Position numbers and translations under genes: made by a program. The notes under the pieces were generated by a model. That model did not search any database and had not been told where the DNA came from. It saw nothing but the letters and a program-made list of their open reading frames with translations. A stretch of DNA of 64,000 nucleotides from TMED78 sp036337035 (lineage in GTDB: Bacteria; Pseudomonadota; Gammaproteobacteria; Steroidobacterales; Rariloculaceae). The stretch lies in the NCBI GenBank assembly GCA_036337035.1, contig JAYZFC010000008.1:59514-123513 (forward strand), written 5' to 3'. Below are positions 1 through 8,417 of this stretch, in pieces; within the stretch, counting starts at the first letter, position 1; each line of letters starts with the position of its first letter.

Positions 1-1494
1 ACAATTACACTAATAAAGAGAAATAGACACCTTATAAATAAATCTTTTATAAATAATAAAATAAATCAGAATATCTTTCTTGATATATTAAAAGCACCTA
101 AAGGTGTAACTATAGCTCTAAGAAAAATGAATACTTATGGGATCTTAGGTCTATATATACCTTCGTTTGGAAAAATAGTAGGTCATATGCAATATGATCT
201 ATTTCATACCTATACAGTAGATGCTCATACTTTATTTGTTGTTGAAAATCTTAGAGAAGTTTCTTTAACTGAAAATAATCATAAAAACTTAAAATCAAGT
301 ACAATAATGCAATCTCTTGATAAGCCCTATATAGCATATTTAGCTGCAATTTTTCATGACATAGCTAAGGGAAGAGGGGGTGACCATTCTGAGCTAGGCT
401 CAATAGAAGCTGAACAATTTTGTCTAAATCATGGTCTAAGCACTTATGACTCAAGATTAGTTGGCTGGTTAGTAAAAAATCACCTTCTATTATCAGTTAC
501 AGCTCAAAAAAAAGATTTAAATGATCCAGAAGTTATTAGAGAATTCATAACAGTAGTGGGTGATCAAATTCATCTTGATTATCTTTATGTCCTAACTGTT
601 GCCGATGTCAAAGCAACTAATCCTAAAACGTGGAACTCATGGAAAGCAGCCCTATTCTGGGAGCTTTATCTGATATCCAAAAGTGCTTTAATGAGAGGAA
701 AGACTAATCTAATTGATTCAGAAGAGCTAATTAAGGAAAAACTATCTAAAGTAGAAGAAATATTAGAAATTGATTCACTAGAACCAGATAATAGCTTAAT
801 AAAGAAATTTGATATATGGAAAGATTTCACAGAAGAATATTTTTTAAGGCATAAACCTAATGAGATTGCATGGCATACTAGAGTGCTTTCGACAAATAAT
901 AGTAATGTTATTTTAAATATTAATAATAATTTAGTATCCGGCCTTTCTGCATTAATGATATTAGCACCATATAAAATTCGATCATTTATTAGGGCAACAG
1001 CCGCTTTAGACAAGTTAGGGATATCTATTGTTGATGCTAGAATAGTATTATTATCAAAAAAAGATCAGGTATTGCATACTTATTTTATTCTTAATTCTGA
1101 AGGAAAAATGATATCAGATAAAGCTTTTACAGAGCAGATACTATTTAACCTGTCTCAAGACCTAAATAAAAAATCATATGATAATATTAAAATAAATAGA
1201 AAAGCCTCTAGACAAGTTCGTGTTTTTTCAACGCCTACCAAAATAAATTTATCAAAAGATTCTGGAAATAATAGAACAGTTCTTGAATTAATAGCTCAGG
1301 ATCAACCTGGTTTATTAGCTAAACTAGGTAAAGTTTTTTTTGACCTGAATATTAGATTACAAAATGCTAAAATATCTACAATTGGAGAAAGGGCCGAGGA
1401 TGTCTTTTTTATTACTAATGCAAAAAATCAAGCTTTAGGATTAAATGCTTGTGATAAATTATCTAGATCCATAAAGAAAAATCTATCTAATTAA
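1..1494 (+). CDS. glnD: GlnD, bifunctional PII uridylyltransferase/uridylyl-removing enzyme (5' end missing)
   Basis: The reading frame is open from the first base, so this is the C-terminal 497 residues or so of GlnD, which is about 890 residues in E. coli. The N-terminal nucleotidyltransferase domain lies outside the window. The HD domain that removes UMP from PII is visible, with the signature HDIAKGRGGDHSELG, followed by two ACT-type glutamine-sensing regions. The last one starts near VLELIAQDQPGLLAKLGKVF and runs to the stop. The ATG at 127 is internal: the 42 codons before it match the conserved GlnD segment ending in LKAPKGVTIALRKMNTYG. dapD follows 15 bases after the stop on the same strand. 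GlnD senses glutamine and sets PII uridylylation, so it controls nitrogen assimilation. Confidence 0.96.
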   Translation, partial: TITLIKRNRHLINKSFINNKINQNIFLDILKAPKGVTIALRKMNTYGILGLYIPSFGKIVGHMQYDLFHTYTVDAHTLFVVENLREVSLTENNHKNLKSSTIMQSLDKPYIAYLAAIFHDIAKGRGGDHSELGSIEAEQFCLNHGLSTYDSRLVGWLVKNHLLLSVTAQKKDLNDPEVIREFITVVGDQIHLDYLYVLTVADVKATNPKTWNSWKAALFWELYLISKSALMRGKTNLIDSEELIKEKLSKVEEILEIDSLEPDNSLIKKFDIWKDFTEEYFLRHKPNEIAWHTRVLSTNNSNVILNINNNLVSGLSALMILAPYKIRSFIRATAALDKLGISIVDARIVLLSKKDQVLHTYFILNSEGKMISDKAFTEQILFNLSQDLNKKSYDNIKINRKASRQVRVFSTPTKINLSKDSGNNRTVLELIAQDQPGLLAKLGKVFFDLNIRLQNAKISTIGERAEDVFFITNAKNQALGLNACDKLSRSIKKNLSN

Positions 1495-1509
1495 AAATAA
1501 GGAATATAA

Positions 1510-2334
1510 ATGTCTACTCAAAAAGAAATTATTGAAAATGCATGGAATAACAAAGAAAATTTAGTTGAAGGAAGTTACCATGATGATCTTGTGAGCGCAA
1601 TTGAACAAACAATACTTGATCTTGATTCAGGAGAATTAAGAGTTGCTTATAAAGACTTAGACTCAAATAGTTGGGTTGTTAACGAATGGGCTAAAAAAGC
1701 TGTTTTATTATCCTTTAAGATCAATTCAAATTACGTACTTAAGGGACCGTATGGATCCTGGTACGATAAAGTTGATGGTAAAACTGCTGGATGGGATGAG
1801 AATAAATGGATGAGCTCAGGCTTTAGATTAGTTCCAAATGGTGTTGTTAGAAAGGGTTCATTTATTGCAAAAAAAGTAGTTGTAATGCCCTCTTTCGTAA
1901 ATATAGGTGCCTATATTGATGAAGGAGCAATGATTGATACCTGGGCGACAGTTGGCTCATGTGCACAAATAGGAAAAAATGTTCATTTGTCTGGTGGTGC
2001 TGGTATTGGAGGTGTCCTTGAACCTTTGCAAGCCTCTCCTACAATCATAGAGGATAATTGCTTTATTGGTGCAAGATCAGAAATAGTTGAAGGAGTGATT
2101 GTAGAAAAGGGAAGCGTAATATCAATGGGGGTATATATAGGTCAAAGTACAAAAATCTATGATAGAGAAACTGGAAACATAATATATGGCCGAGTTCCTG
2201 CTGGATCGGTTGTGGTATCAGGTAGCCTACCTTCAGAAGATAAAAGCTATAATCTTTATTGTGCAGTTATCGTTAAAAAAGTAGATGAAAAAACTAGGGC
2301 TAAAACAAGTCTGAATGAACTACTGAGAACCTAG
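1510..2334 (+). CDS. dapD: DapD, tetrahydrodipicolinate N-succinyltransferase
   Basis: DapD transfers succinyl from succinyl-CoA to tetrahydrodipicolinate in the succinylase branch of lysine and meso-diaminopimelate synthesis. At 274 residues it has the same length as the E. coli enzyme. The N-terminal helical part is followed by a left-handed beta-helix of hexapeptide repeats from about residue 120 to 235, with segments such as GAYIDEGAMIDTWATVG and GGAGIGGVLEP. It starts 15 bases after glnD, preceded by a purine-rich AAGGAA-like ribosome site, and is probably co-transcribed with it. dapE, which acts two steps later, lies 6 kb away, so the pathway genes are not in one operon. The gene ends 11 bases from the convergent porin gene, and no clear intrinsic terminator hairpin is seen there. 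Confidence 0.97.
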   Translation: MSTQKEIIENAWNNKENLVEGSYHDDLVSAIEQTILDLDSGELRVAYKDLDSNSWVVNEWAKKAVLLSFKINSNYVLKGPYGSWYDKVDGKTAGWDENKWMSSGFRLVPNGVVRKGSFIAKKVVVMPSFVNIGAYIDEGAMIDTWATVGSCAQIGKNVHLSGGAGIGGVLEPLQASPTIIEDNCFIGARSEIVEGVIVEKGSVISMGVYIGQSTKIYDRETGNIIYGRVPAGSVVVSGSLPSEDKSYNLYCAVIVKKVDEKTRAKTSLNELLRT

Positions 2335-2345
2335 ATCACTTCATC

Positions 2346-3578
2346 TTAATAACGAAAACTAAAATCTATCATTAACCTGTTATAGTCACGCTTGTTGCCT
2401 ACCGCAAAGCCTCTTTCATTAATAAAATAATTAAGGCCGAGGTTCCAGCCTCTTGGTAAAATATAGCTTCCTCTAATGTTGTGGCCTCTACCATCTGTTG
2501 ATCCACCGGCCCAGTCTGAATCAGAAAATACACCTAAAACTGCATCTGCTTCCAAATCTTGATAAGTGTAGGCCATATCCCAAGTGCCTGGTGCTGAAGC
2601 ATCTCTATAACTAAATCCAGTTGCATAGCCAGTATCAAATTTATCTACTTCTGTGTTAGTAACATAATCAAAAAATATCGTTATAGGATGAGCGCCTAAA
2701 TTGAAACTCAACTCATTAAAAAACTCAATTTCTCTATAATCATTAGCATATTCTCCTCCTTCCATTTCTCCAAATTTACAAGGGGCTCTTTCGCCACCTT
2801 CAGTTTCAAGTGGTAAAAGTGTATTACCAGCACCTGATTCAAAAAAAATAGGGCAGCTATTTTTGATGCCATCATAATTGTAATAACTAATACCAGTTAT
2901 AAAGTCTATTTCATTAGCAAATTGATATTGATAACCTAGCTGAGCGCCAAACATACTTATATCAGTAGCTTTAGACCTTTCTTCGATTTGGAATAAACCA
3001 AAATTTCCAAAAAAACTATCTGAATCATATTTAAAAGCAAATCCCTCCGGCTTAAGATCATTGTCGAATATAAGATAGTGACCTCCTGGCCTAAAAAAAG
3101 GGTTAGAGACCTTGCCTCCTCTTATGCTAAGAGCATTATTTATATCAAAGTCAAAATATGCATAATCAATAGTAACCGTCTTTCTTGTAAATCCACCATC
3201 TAAGGTTTGATTGCCAGAAACTGGATTACCACCACCAGTTGTTAGACCAAAGCCTAACTCTAAATCCTCAGAAGGCTGGCTTTTGATTCCAACTCTTGCG
3301 CGTATTCTTTGACGATCTCTTTGAATAGATTCAGCAGCATCAATAGACTCAAATCGATATCTGAAATCGCCCGCTAATGATGTCTTTTCTATCCATGAAG
3401 GTAAATTATTATTATTTTTTTGCTCTAATATTTGAGCCTGATCTTTTTCAAGTTCATTAATCTTATTCATAAGAACCTGAACTTGATCTTTTAGAGAGTT
3501 AATTTCACTATCTAAGGTTTGTGAAAAGGCATAAGAGTTAAAAAATATGAAAAATAAGGCTAAAAAAATACATTTCAT
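2346..3578 (-). CDS. Putative outer-membrane porin, predicted Pho-regulon member
   Basis: This 410-residue protein has a signal peptide (MKCIFLALFFIFF, cleavage probably after SYAFS). A short coiled-coil of about 35 residues follows (SEINSLKDQVQVLMNKINEL), then a long beta-rich region with alternating aromatic residues. It ends in the aromatic residue of FSFRY, the usual outer-membrane insertion signal. The segment from FRYRFESIDAAE through RQRIRARVG is typical of the putative-porin family often called Porin_5. It does not look like the OprP/OprO phosphate porins. The ATG has a good ribosome site, AAGGAAG, 5 bases upstream. A Pho-box-like repeat with a -10-like hexamer lies upstream, and pstB is the next gene upstream. 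I infer that it carries phosphate or phosphoesters across the outer membrane during starvation; its substrate is not shown by the sequence. Confidence 0.85.
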   Translation of the reverse strand: MKCIFLALFFIFFNSYAFSQTLDSEINSLKDQVQVLMNKINELEKDQAQILEQKNNNNLPSWIEKTSLAGDFRYRFESIDAAESIQRDRQRIRARVGIKSQPSEDLELGFGLTTGGGNPVSGNQTLDGGFTRKTVTIDYAYFDFDINNALSIRGGKVSNPFFRPGGHYLIFDNDLKPEGFAFKYDSDSFFGNFGLFQIEERSKATDISMFGAQLGYQYQFANEIDFITGISYYNYDGIKNSCPIFFESGAGNTLLPLETEGGERAPCKFGEMEGGEYANDYREIEFFNELSFNLGAHPITIFFDYVTNTEVDKFDTGYATGFSYRDASAPGTWDMAYTYQDLEADAVLGVFSDSDWAGGSTDGRGHNIRGSYILPRGWNLGLNYFINERGFAVGNKRDYNRLMIDFSFRY

Positions 3579-3628
3579 GAAAGCTTCCTTTCAATTATCA
3601 TCATAAGGCTAAAATATAATATATAAAT

Positions 3629-3646
3629 ATTACAATTTTATTAAAA
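3629..3646 (-). promoter_or_regulatory. Pho-box-like direct repeat before the porin gene
   Basis: Read on the minus strand, the two 7-base units are TTTTAAT and TTGTAAT, separated by AAAA, giving an 11-base period. This is the geometry of the PhoB binding site (E. coli consensus CTGTCAT repeats). Ten bases downstream lies TATATT (3613-3618), a five-of-six match to a sigma-70 -10 element; in PhoB-activated promoters the box takes the place of the -35. Two further copies in the window have the same geometry. The base matches are seen directly, while PhoB binding is inferred. Confidence 0.7.
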
Positions 3647-3683
3647 TATTTCAGAAAGTTTGATTAAAATTATTTAACTAATC

Positions 3684-4487
3684 TTAGCCAAATCTTCCAG
3701 TAATATAATCTTCTGTAATCCTATGAGACGGATTAGTAAATATAGTTTCAGTTGGACCAACTTCTATTAACTGACCTAAGTGAAAATAAGCTGTTCTTTG
3801 GGAAACTCTTGCTGCCTGCTGCATTGAATGGGTAACAATAGCAATAGCATATTTATTTTTTAATTCATCAATTAGATCTTCAATTTTAGCGGTAGCAATA
3901 GGATCTAAAGCAGAACAAGGTTCATCCATAAGAATAACTTCTGGATCAACGGCAATAGCTCTAGCAATACACAATCGCTGCTGTTGACCTCCAGATAGAC
4001 TGGTGCCGCTCAAAGACAATCGATCTTTTACCTCATTCCATAAGCCAGCTCTAGTTAAACTTTTTTCAACGATCATATCTAAACTAGTCCTATCATGAGC
4101 TAAACCATGAATTTTCGGGCCATAAGCTACATTATCGTAAATAGTTTTTGGAAATGGATTTGGTTTCTGAAAAACAATCCCTACTTTAGCCCTTAGCATT
4201 ACTACATCTACATTTTTATTAAGAATCTCTTCGCCATCTAGTTGGATACTACCAGTAACTTTAGCCGAATCTATCGTGTCATTCATTCGATTTAAACATC
4301 TAATAAATGTTGACTTACCACAGCCTGAAGGTCCAATTAATGAAATAACTTCATTCGATCCTATATCTAAATTTATATTCTTTATTGCATGAACATCGCC
4401 ATAAAAAACATTAAGATCTCTTGCTTTAATGACAGGATCAGATGACTCAATTTTACCAATTGTTTTAAAATCTTTATCTATTTTCAT
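3684..4487 (-). CDS. pstB: PstB, phosphate ABC transporter ATP-binding protein
   Basis: PstB is the ATPase of the high-affinity phosphate importer PstSCAB, acting on the cytoplasmic face of the inner membrane. The 267-residue protein has Walker A GPSGCGKST near residue 52, the signature LSGGQQQRLCIARA, Walker B VILMDEPCSALDP and the switch histidine in IAIVTHSM. All are in the arrangement typical of PstB, and the C-terminal GRFG is also characteristic. It is the last gene of the minus-strand pst operon, 53 bases after pstA. With PhoU and PhoR it also takes part in signalling phosphate sufficiency. The ribosome site is weak. Confidence 0.98.
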   Translation of the reverse strand: MKIDKDFKTIGKIESSDPVIKARDLNVFYGDVHAIKNINLDIGSNEVISLIGPSGCGKSTFIRCLNRMNDTIDSAKVTGSIQLDGEEILNKNVDVVMLRAKVGIVFQKPNPFPKTIYDNVAYGPKIHGLAHDRTSLDMIVEKSLTRAGLWNEVKDRLSLSGTSLSGGQQQRLCIARAIAVDPEVILMDEPCSALDPIATAKIEDLIDELKNKYAIAIVTHSMQQAARVSQRTAYFHLGQLIEVGPTETIFTNPSHRITEDYITGRFG

Positions 4488-4540
4488 CGGGGCAGATCAA
4501 ACGAGTAATAAAATGATAAGATAGCAATGATAAAGAAAAC

Positions 4541-5809
4541 TTACCAGCGCTTCTCAAATTTTTTCCTAAAATATATTGCTGATGCATTCATTATAAAAAG
4601 AAATAAAAGTAAGATCATGATAGCTGCAGAGGTTTTTTCGTTAAAGGCTCTTTCTGGGCTGTCAGCCCAAAGATAAACTTGAACTGGCAGAGCAGTTGAA
4701 GGATCTAAAACTGAGCTAGGCTTATCAACAATAAAGGCTACCATTCCAATCATTAATAAAGGTGCTGATTCACCTAAAGCTCTTGCCATTCCAATAATTG
4801 AACCAGTTAACATGCCTGGCAAAGCTAAAGGCAATACATGATGAGATATCATTTGCATTTTAGATGCTCCAACACCTAAAGCAGCATCACGAATAGATGA
4901 AGGTACTGAGGATAACGAGACTCTTGATGAAATAATAATTACTGGCAACGTCATTAAAGATAAAACTAAACCACCTACCAAGGGTGCAGATCTTGGCAAA
5001 TGGAAGAAATTAATAAAAAGCGCTAATCCTAATAATCCATATATAATCGAAGGCACTGCTGCTAAATTACTTATATTTACAGATATAAAATCAGTCCATC
5101 TACTCTTTGGAGCAAACTCCTCCAAATAGATTGCAGCCGCAATGCCAATTGGAAATGATAAAATAAATGTAATAAATAACATGTAAATCGACCCAAGTGA
5201 TGAGCTAGCAATACCAGCTAATTCTGGATCTCTAGAATCTCCAGAGGTAAAGAAAAGAGTATTAAATTTTAGTTTTATTCTATTTTCATTCTCTAAGTTT
5301 TTAATAAAATTTATTTTATCTTCTGATATAAAGTTATTGCTACTTTCTGACTTATATATCGTATCTACTTCATCATCAGCTAAAATCCAAAAACTACTAC
5401 TATCTGAATACAATGAAGGCGTTTTAATAATTCTACTTTTAAATTCGTAAATACCTCCTGAACTTACTAAAGAATATAGGTTTCTTAATTTTGAGCGTTC
5501 TGATACATCAGGAAAAATCTCTCTCAAGCCATCTCTAATAAGATTTTGATAATTTAATTCATCGTAAAAAGATTCATTAGAAACATCTTCAGAAGTATGA
5601 TTTTTATCTATATCAATAAGAATATAAGTTTGCTGAAAAGCAGGGTAGCCAGTACTAATAATCGTATAAAAGAAAAATAATAAAAAAGAAAATCCAACAA
5701 GCAAAGAAAATATTCCTCCAAGCTTAAACAAAAATTCTGAAGCATATCTCCTTTTCAAATTCTGTCTCAATTTTTTCTCTCTACTACTCATAAATATATC
5801 TTTATTCAT
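4541..5809 (-). CDS. pstA: PstA, phosphate ABC transporter permease
   Basis: This is one of the two inner-membrane permeases of the Pst importer. At 422 residues it is longer than E. coli PstA (about 296). The extra N-terminal region holds a first transmembrane segment near residues 27-50 and a soluble loop of about 150 residues, matching the DUF3333 extension known in many marine and alpha/gamma-proteobacterial PstA proteins. The C-terminal 200 or so residues form the permease core, including the ABC-contact loop DAALGVGASKMQM and the GMARALGESAPLLMIG segment. Its start overlaps the end of pstC by 8 bases, so translation is probably coupled. An internal Met at residue 7 is an alternative start. 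Confidence 0.96.
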   Translation of the reverse strand: MNKDIFMSSREKKLRQNLKRRYASEFLFKLGGIFSLLVGFSFLLFFFYTIISTGYPAFQQTYILIDIDKNHTSEDVSNESFYDELNYQNLIRDGLREIFPDVSERSKLRNLYSLVSSGGIYEFKSRIIKTPSLYSDSSSFWILADDEVDTIYKSESSNNFISEDKINFIKNLENENRIKLKFNTLFFTSGDSRDPELAGIASSSLGSIYMLFITFILSFPIGIAAAIYLEEFAPKSRWTDFISVNISNLAAVPSIIYGLLGLALFINFFHLPRSAPLVGGLVLSLMTLPVIIISSRVSLSSVPSSIRDAALGVGASKMQMISHHVLPLALPGMLTGSIIGMARALGESAPLLMIGMVAFIVDKPSSVLDPSTALPVQVYLWADSPERAFNEKTSAAIMILLLFLFIMNASAIYFRKKFEKRW

Positions 5810-7169
5810 ACTGCTCTTGATAGCGACGAACTACTTTTAATGCAATAACATTTAACAATAAAGTTAGCGAAAATAAGACTAATCCCAAAGCAAAAGCAGC
5901 AAGAGTTTTTGGGCTATCGAATTCTTGATCACCTACTAACAAAGTTACAATTTGAACTGTTACTGTAGTCACTGCTTCAAAAGGGTTAATTGTAAGATTA
6001 GCTGAAAGTCCAGCCGCCATAACAACAATCATAGTTTCTCCAATTGCTCTTGATAGCGCTAGCAGTATACCTCCAATAATTCCTGGAAGAGCGGCTGGTA
6101 ATACTACTTTTTTGATTGTTTCCGATGTTGTTGCACCCAAGCCATAAGATCCATCCCTCATGCTATTAGGAACAGCATTTAGAGCATCATCTGATAAAGA
6201 TGAAACAAAGGGTATAATCATAATACCCATAACTAATCCTGCTCCCAAAGCACTTTCTGAAGAGACAGTTAGATTCATTGATTCACCAATATCCCTCATT
6301 ATCGGCGCCACAGTCACTGCTGCAAAATACCCATAAACAACAGTTGGGATTCCTGCTAAAACCTCAAGCATTGGCTTCATAAAGCTCCTGAAAGTTGAAT
6401 TAGCGTATTCAGATAGATAAATAGCAGACATCAAACCTATTGGTACAGCTACAAACATAGCTATACAGGATATTAAAATAGTACCCACGAAGAGTGGAAT
6501 GACACCAAAAGAGCCTGATGAGCCAACTTGATCAACTCTAATAGCAGTTTGTGGACTCCATGAGGTTCCAAATAAAAATTCTATAACTGGGATTTGCTCG
6601 AAAAATCTTATCGATTCGAATATTACAGAGAGTATAATACCAAATGTTGTCAGAATGGCGACTAGTGAACAGATAGATAAAAATAATTTTAACAATCCTT
6701 CAACTTTATCTCTGGCCTTAAAGTTTGGCTTACTATTATTTATTGCCCAAATAAATGAAAATAGCAACGAACTTAGTAATACAATTAATAAGAAAGTACG
6801 ACTCAGATCAACAGACTCTTGATAAATATTAACTAGAAATAAGAACGATTGGCCTGGGTCCTCTAAAAAAATAGCCCCAGAAGAAAATGCTTTAATATTA
6901 TTAAAAACTAATTGTAGTTCTAGAGCTGAAAGAGACAAAAACTCTTCAGGCAAACTAGAAAGCAATACAGCTTCAATGTAATAAGGCTCAAACAAATTCC
7001 ATAGTAGAAATATCAAAAAAGTAGGTATGAAGCACCACAAGGCTACATACAAGCCATGATATGAAGGCAGGGAATGGTATGAAGATAAATTATCTAAAAA
7101 TAATGTTCTATACCTAACATATACATATGAAGATAGGGATAAGAAAAATATTAAAAATATAAATAACAC
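5802..7169 (-). CDS. pstC: PstC, phosphate ABC transporter permease (long form)
   Basis: This is the second inner-membrane permease of the Pst system. The 455-residue protein is the long form: an N-terminal pair of transmembrane segments with the conserved SLPSYHGLYVALWC motif, a periplasmic loop, and then the classical permease domain. That domain contains SAIYLSEYAN, PTVVYGYFAA, the ABC-contact loop DGSYGLGATTSETI and LSRAIGETMIVVMAAG. The start is GTG, with AGGA 5-9 bases upstream; an ATG overlapping it is out of frame and hits a stop within seven codons. It follows pstS after 16 bases and overlaps pstA by 8 bases. Confidence 0.95.
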   Translation of the reverse strand: MLFIFLIFFLSLSSYVYVRYRTLFLDNLSSYHSLPSYHGLYVALWCFIPTFLIFLLWNLFEPYYIEAVLLSSLPEEFLSLSALELQLVFNNIKAFSSGAIFLEDPGQSFLFLVNIYQESVDLSRTFLLIVLLSSLLFSFIWAINNSKPNFKARDKVEGLLKLFLSICSLVAILTTFGIILSVIFESIRFFEQIPVIEFLFGTSWSPQTAIRVDQVGSSGSFGVIPLFVGTILISCIAMFVAVPIGLMSAIYLSEYANSTFRSFMKPMLEVLAGIPTVVYGYFAAVTVAPIMRDIGESMNLTVSSESALGAGLVMGIMIIPFVSSLSDDALNAVPNSMRDGSYGLGATTSETIKKVVLPAALPGIIGGILLALSRAIGETMIVVMAAGLSANLTINPFEAVTTVTVQIVTLLVGDQEFDSPKTLAAFALGLVLFSLTLLLNVIALKVVRRYQEQYE

Positions 7170-7185
7170 ATTTTCCTAGAATAGT

Positions 7186-8262
7186 TCAATCATCTATTTG
7201 CAAGGTATTCAAATTACTTACAGCTGTCAAGATTTCATTTTTCTCATTTTGGGATAATGGTATCAAGCCTCTATCTGAAAGATAACCGAAATCTCCCCAA
7301 GCATTCTCACTAGTAAATTCATCCATGAATTCTTCTAAGCCAGGTATAAGCCCAATGTGCTCTTTTTTTAAATAAAAATATAAGGGCCGAGAAACTGGAT
7401 AGCTTCCATCCGCAATATCTTCAAATGTTGGGGGCACGCCATCGATTAATGAGCCCTTTACTATATCGAGATTTTGATCTAAAAAACTATAGCCAAAAAT
7501 ACCAAGTGCATTTTGATTAACTTCAAGCTTCTGAACAATTAAATTATCATTTTCACCAGCCTCAATAAACCTCCCGTCTTCTCTCATAGTATGGCAGGCT
7601 GATAAACGCTCATCATCATTTAAAGAATTAATTATATTAAAACTTGAACAACCAGGATCCATGACAAGTTCAACAAAAGCATCTCGGGTGCCAGAAGTTG
7701 GCGGAGGGCCAAGCACTTCAATTCTTATATTAGGTAAATTTTTATCAATCTCATACCACGATTGATAGGGATTAGGAATTAACTCAGAAGTATTACTTGG
7801 ATTAGGAACATTCTTAGCAAGGGCTAAATAAATTTGCTCTCTTGAGACACTAAATTGACTAGCCTCAATAGATCTAGCTAATGCAATTCCATCATACCCT
7901 ATCTTTACTTCAACAATACCTATCACGCCATTTTGTTCACACAAATCAACCTCAGATTTTTTTATCCTCCTTGAAGAATTTGTAATATCAGGATATTGAG
8001 GTCCATAACCTGAACAAAATAGCTTAAGACCACCGCCAGAACCAGTTGACTCAATTGTTGGAGTCTTAAATGAAGTATTTCTTCCAAATTGCTCAGCAAC
8101 GACCGTAGAAAAAGGATAAACCGTAGATGAGCCAACGATACTAATAAAATCTCTACTCAATTGAGCATAAGCCGTACTTAGAAAAGAAACTGACACATAA
8201 ATAATAAAGCTTAATATAATTTTTTTACGATAAATAGAATTATATAATTGAAATATATACAT
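7186..8262 (-). CDS. pstS: PstS, periplasmic phosphate-binding protein
   Basis: PstS binds phosphate in the periplasm and delivers it to PstCAB. The 358-residue precursor has a signal peptide ending near residue 33 (STAYA then QLS). The phosphate-binding motifs are visible: IVGSSTVYPFS near the mature N-terminus, STGSGGGLKLFC, and PTSGTRDAFVELV in the middle. It is first in the pst operon and has a strong ribosome site (GGAGAG, 4 bases before the ATG). A Pho-box-like repeat lies about 60 bases upstream, so induction under phosphate limitation is expected. Four cysteines in the mature part may form disulfides; this is inference. Confidence 0.95.
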   Translation of the reverse strand: MYIFQLYNSIYRKKIILSFIIYVSVSFLSTAYAQLSRDFISIVGSSTVYPFSTVVAEQFGRNTSFKTPTIESTGSGGGLKLFCSGYGPQYPDITNSSRRIKKSEVDLCEQNGVIGIVEVKIGYDGIALARSIEASQFSVSREQIYLALAKNVPNPSNTSELIPNPYQSWYEIDKNLPNIRIEVLGPPPTSGTRDAFVELVMDPGCSSFNIINSLNDDERLSACHTMREDGRFIEAGENDNLIVQKLEVNQNALGIFGYSFLDQNLDIVKGSLIDGVPPTFEDIADGSYPVSRPLYFYLKKEHIGLIPGLEEFMDEFTSENAWGDFGYLSDRGLIPLSQNEKNEILTAVSNLNTLQIDD

Positions 8263-8322
8263 TTTTCTCTCCTAAGCTTATATGGGCATCTAGCTAATAG
8301 GCTAATAATGTAATCTATATAT

Positions 8323-8340
8323 ATTACAAATTTATTACAA
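8323..8340 (-). promoter_or_regulatory. Pho-box-like direct repeat before pstS
   Basis: On the minus strand this reads TTGTAAT-AAAT-TTGTAAT, a perfect 7-base direct repeat on an 11-base period. The AAAT spacer is AT-rich like that of known PhoB sites, and the unit differs from the E. coli consensus CTGTCAT at only two positions. A -10-like TACATT lies at 8307-8312, ten bases after the repeat. It is the cleanest of the three copies in the window and sits before the gene most widely controlled by PhoB. Confidence 0.82.
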
Positions 8341-8417
8341 AATGGTTCTTAAATTGATTATCTAAAAAAAAATAATTGTATTAGAATAAAGAAACATAAA
8401 TTACTAGGAGTATTCCT

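Noticed and set aside
666..1013. Long minus-strand frame inside glnD
   Set aside because: It lies fully within the conserved GlnD coding frame, has no ribosome site and no recognisable protein features.
2335..2345. Bidirectional terminator between dapD and the porin gene
   Set aside because: The 11-base gap and surrounding bases contain no GC-rich hairpin followed by a T run.
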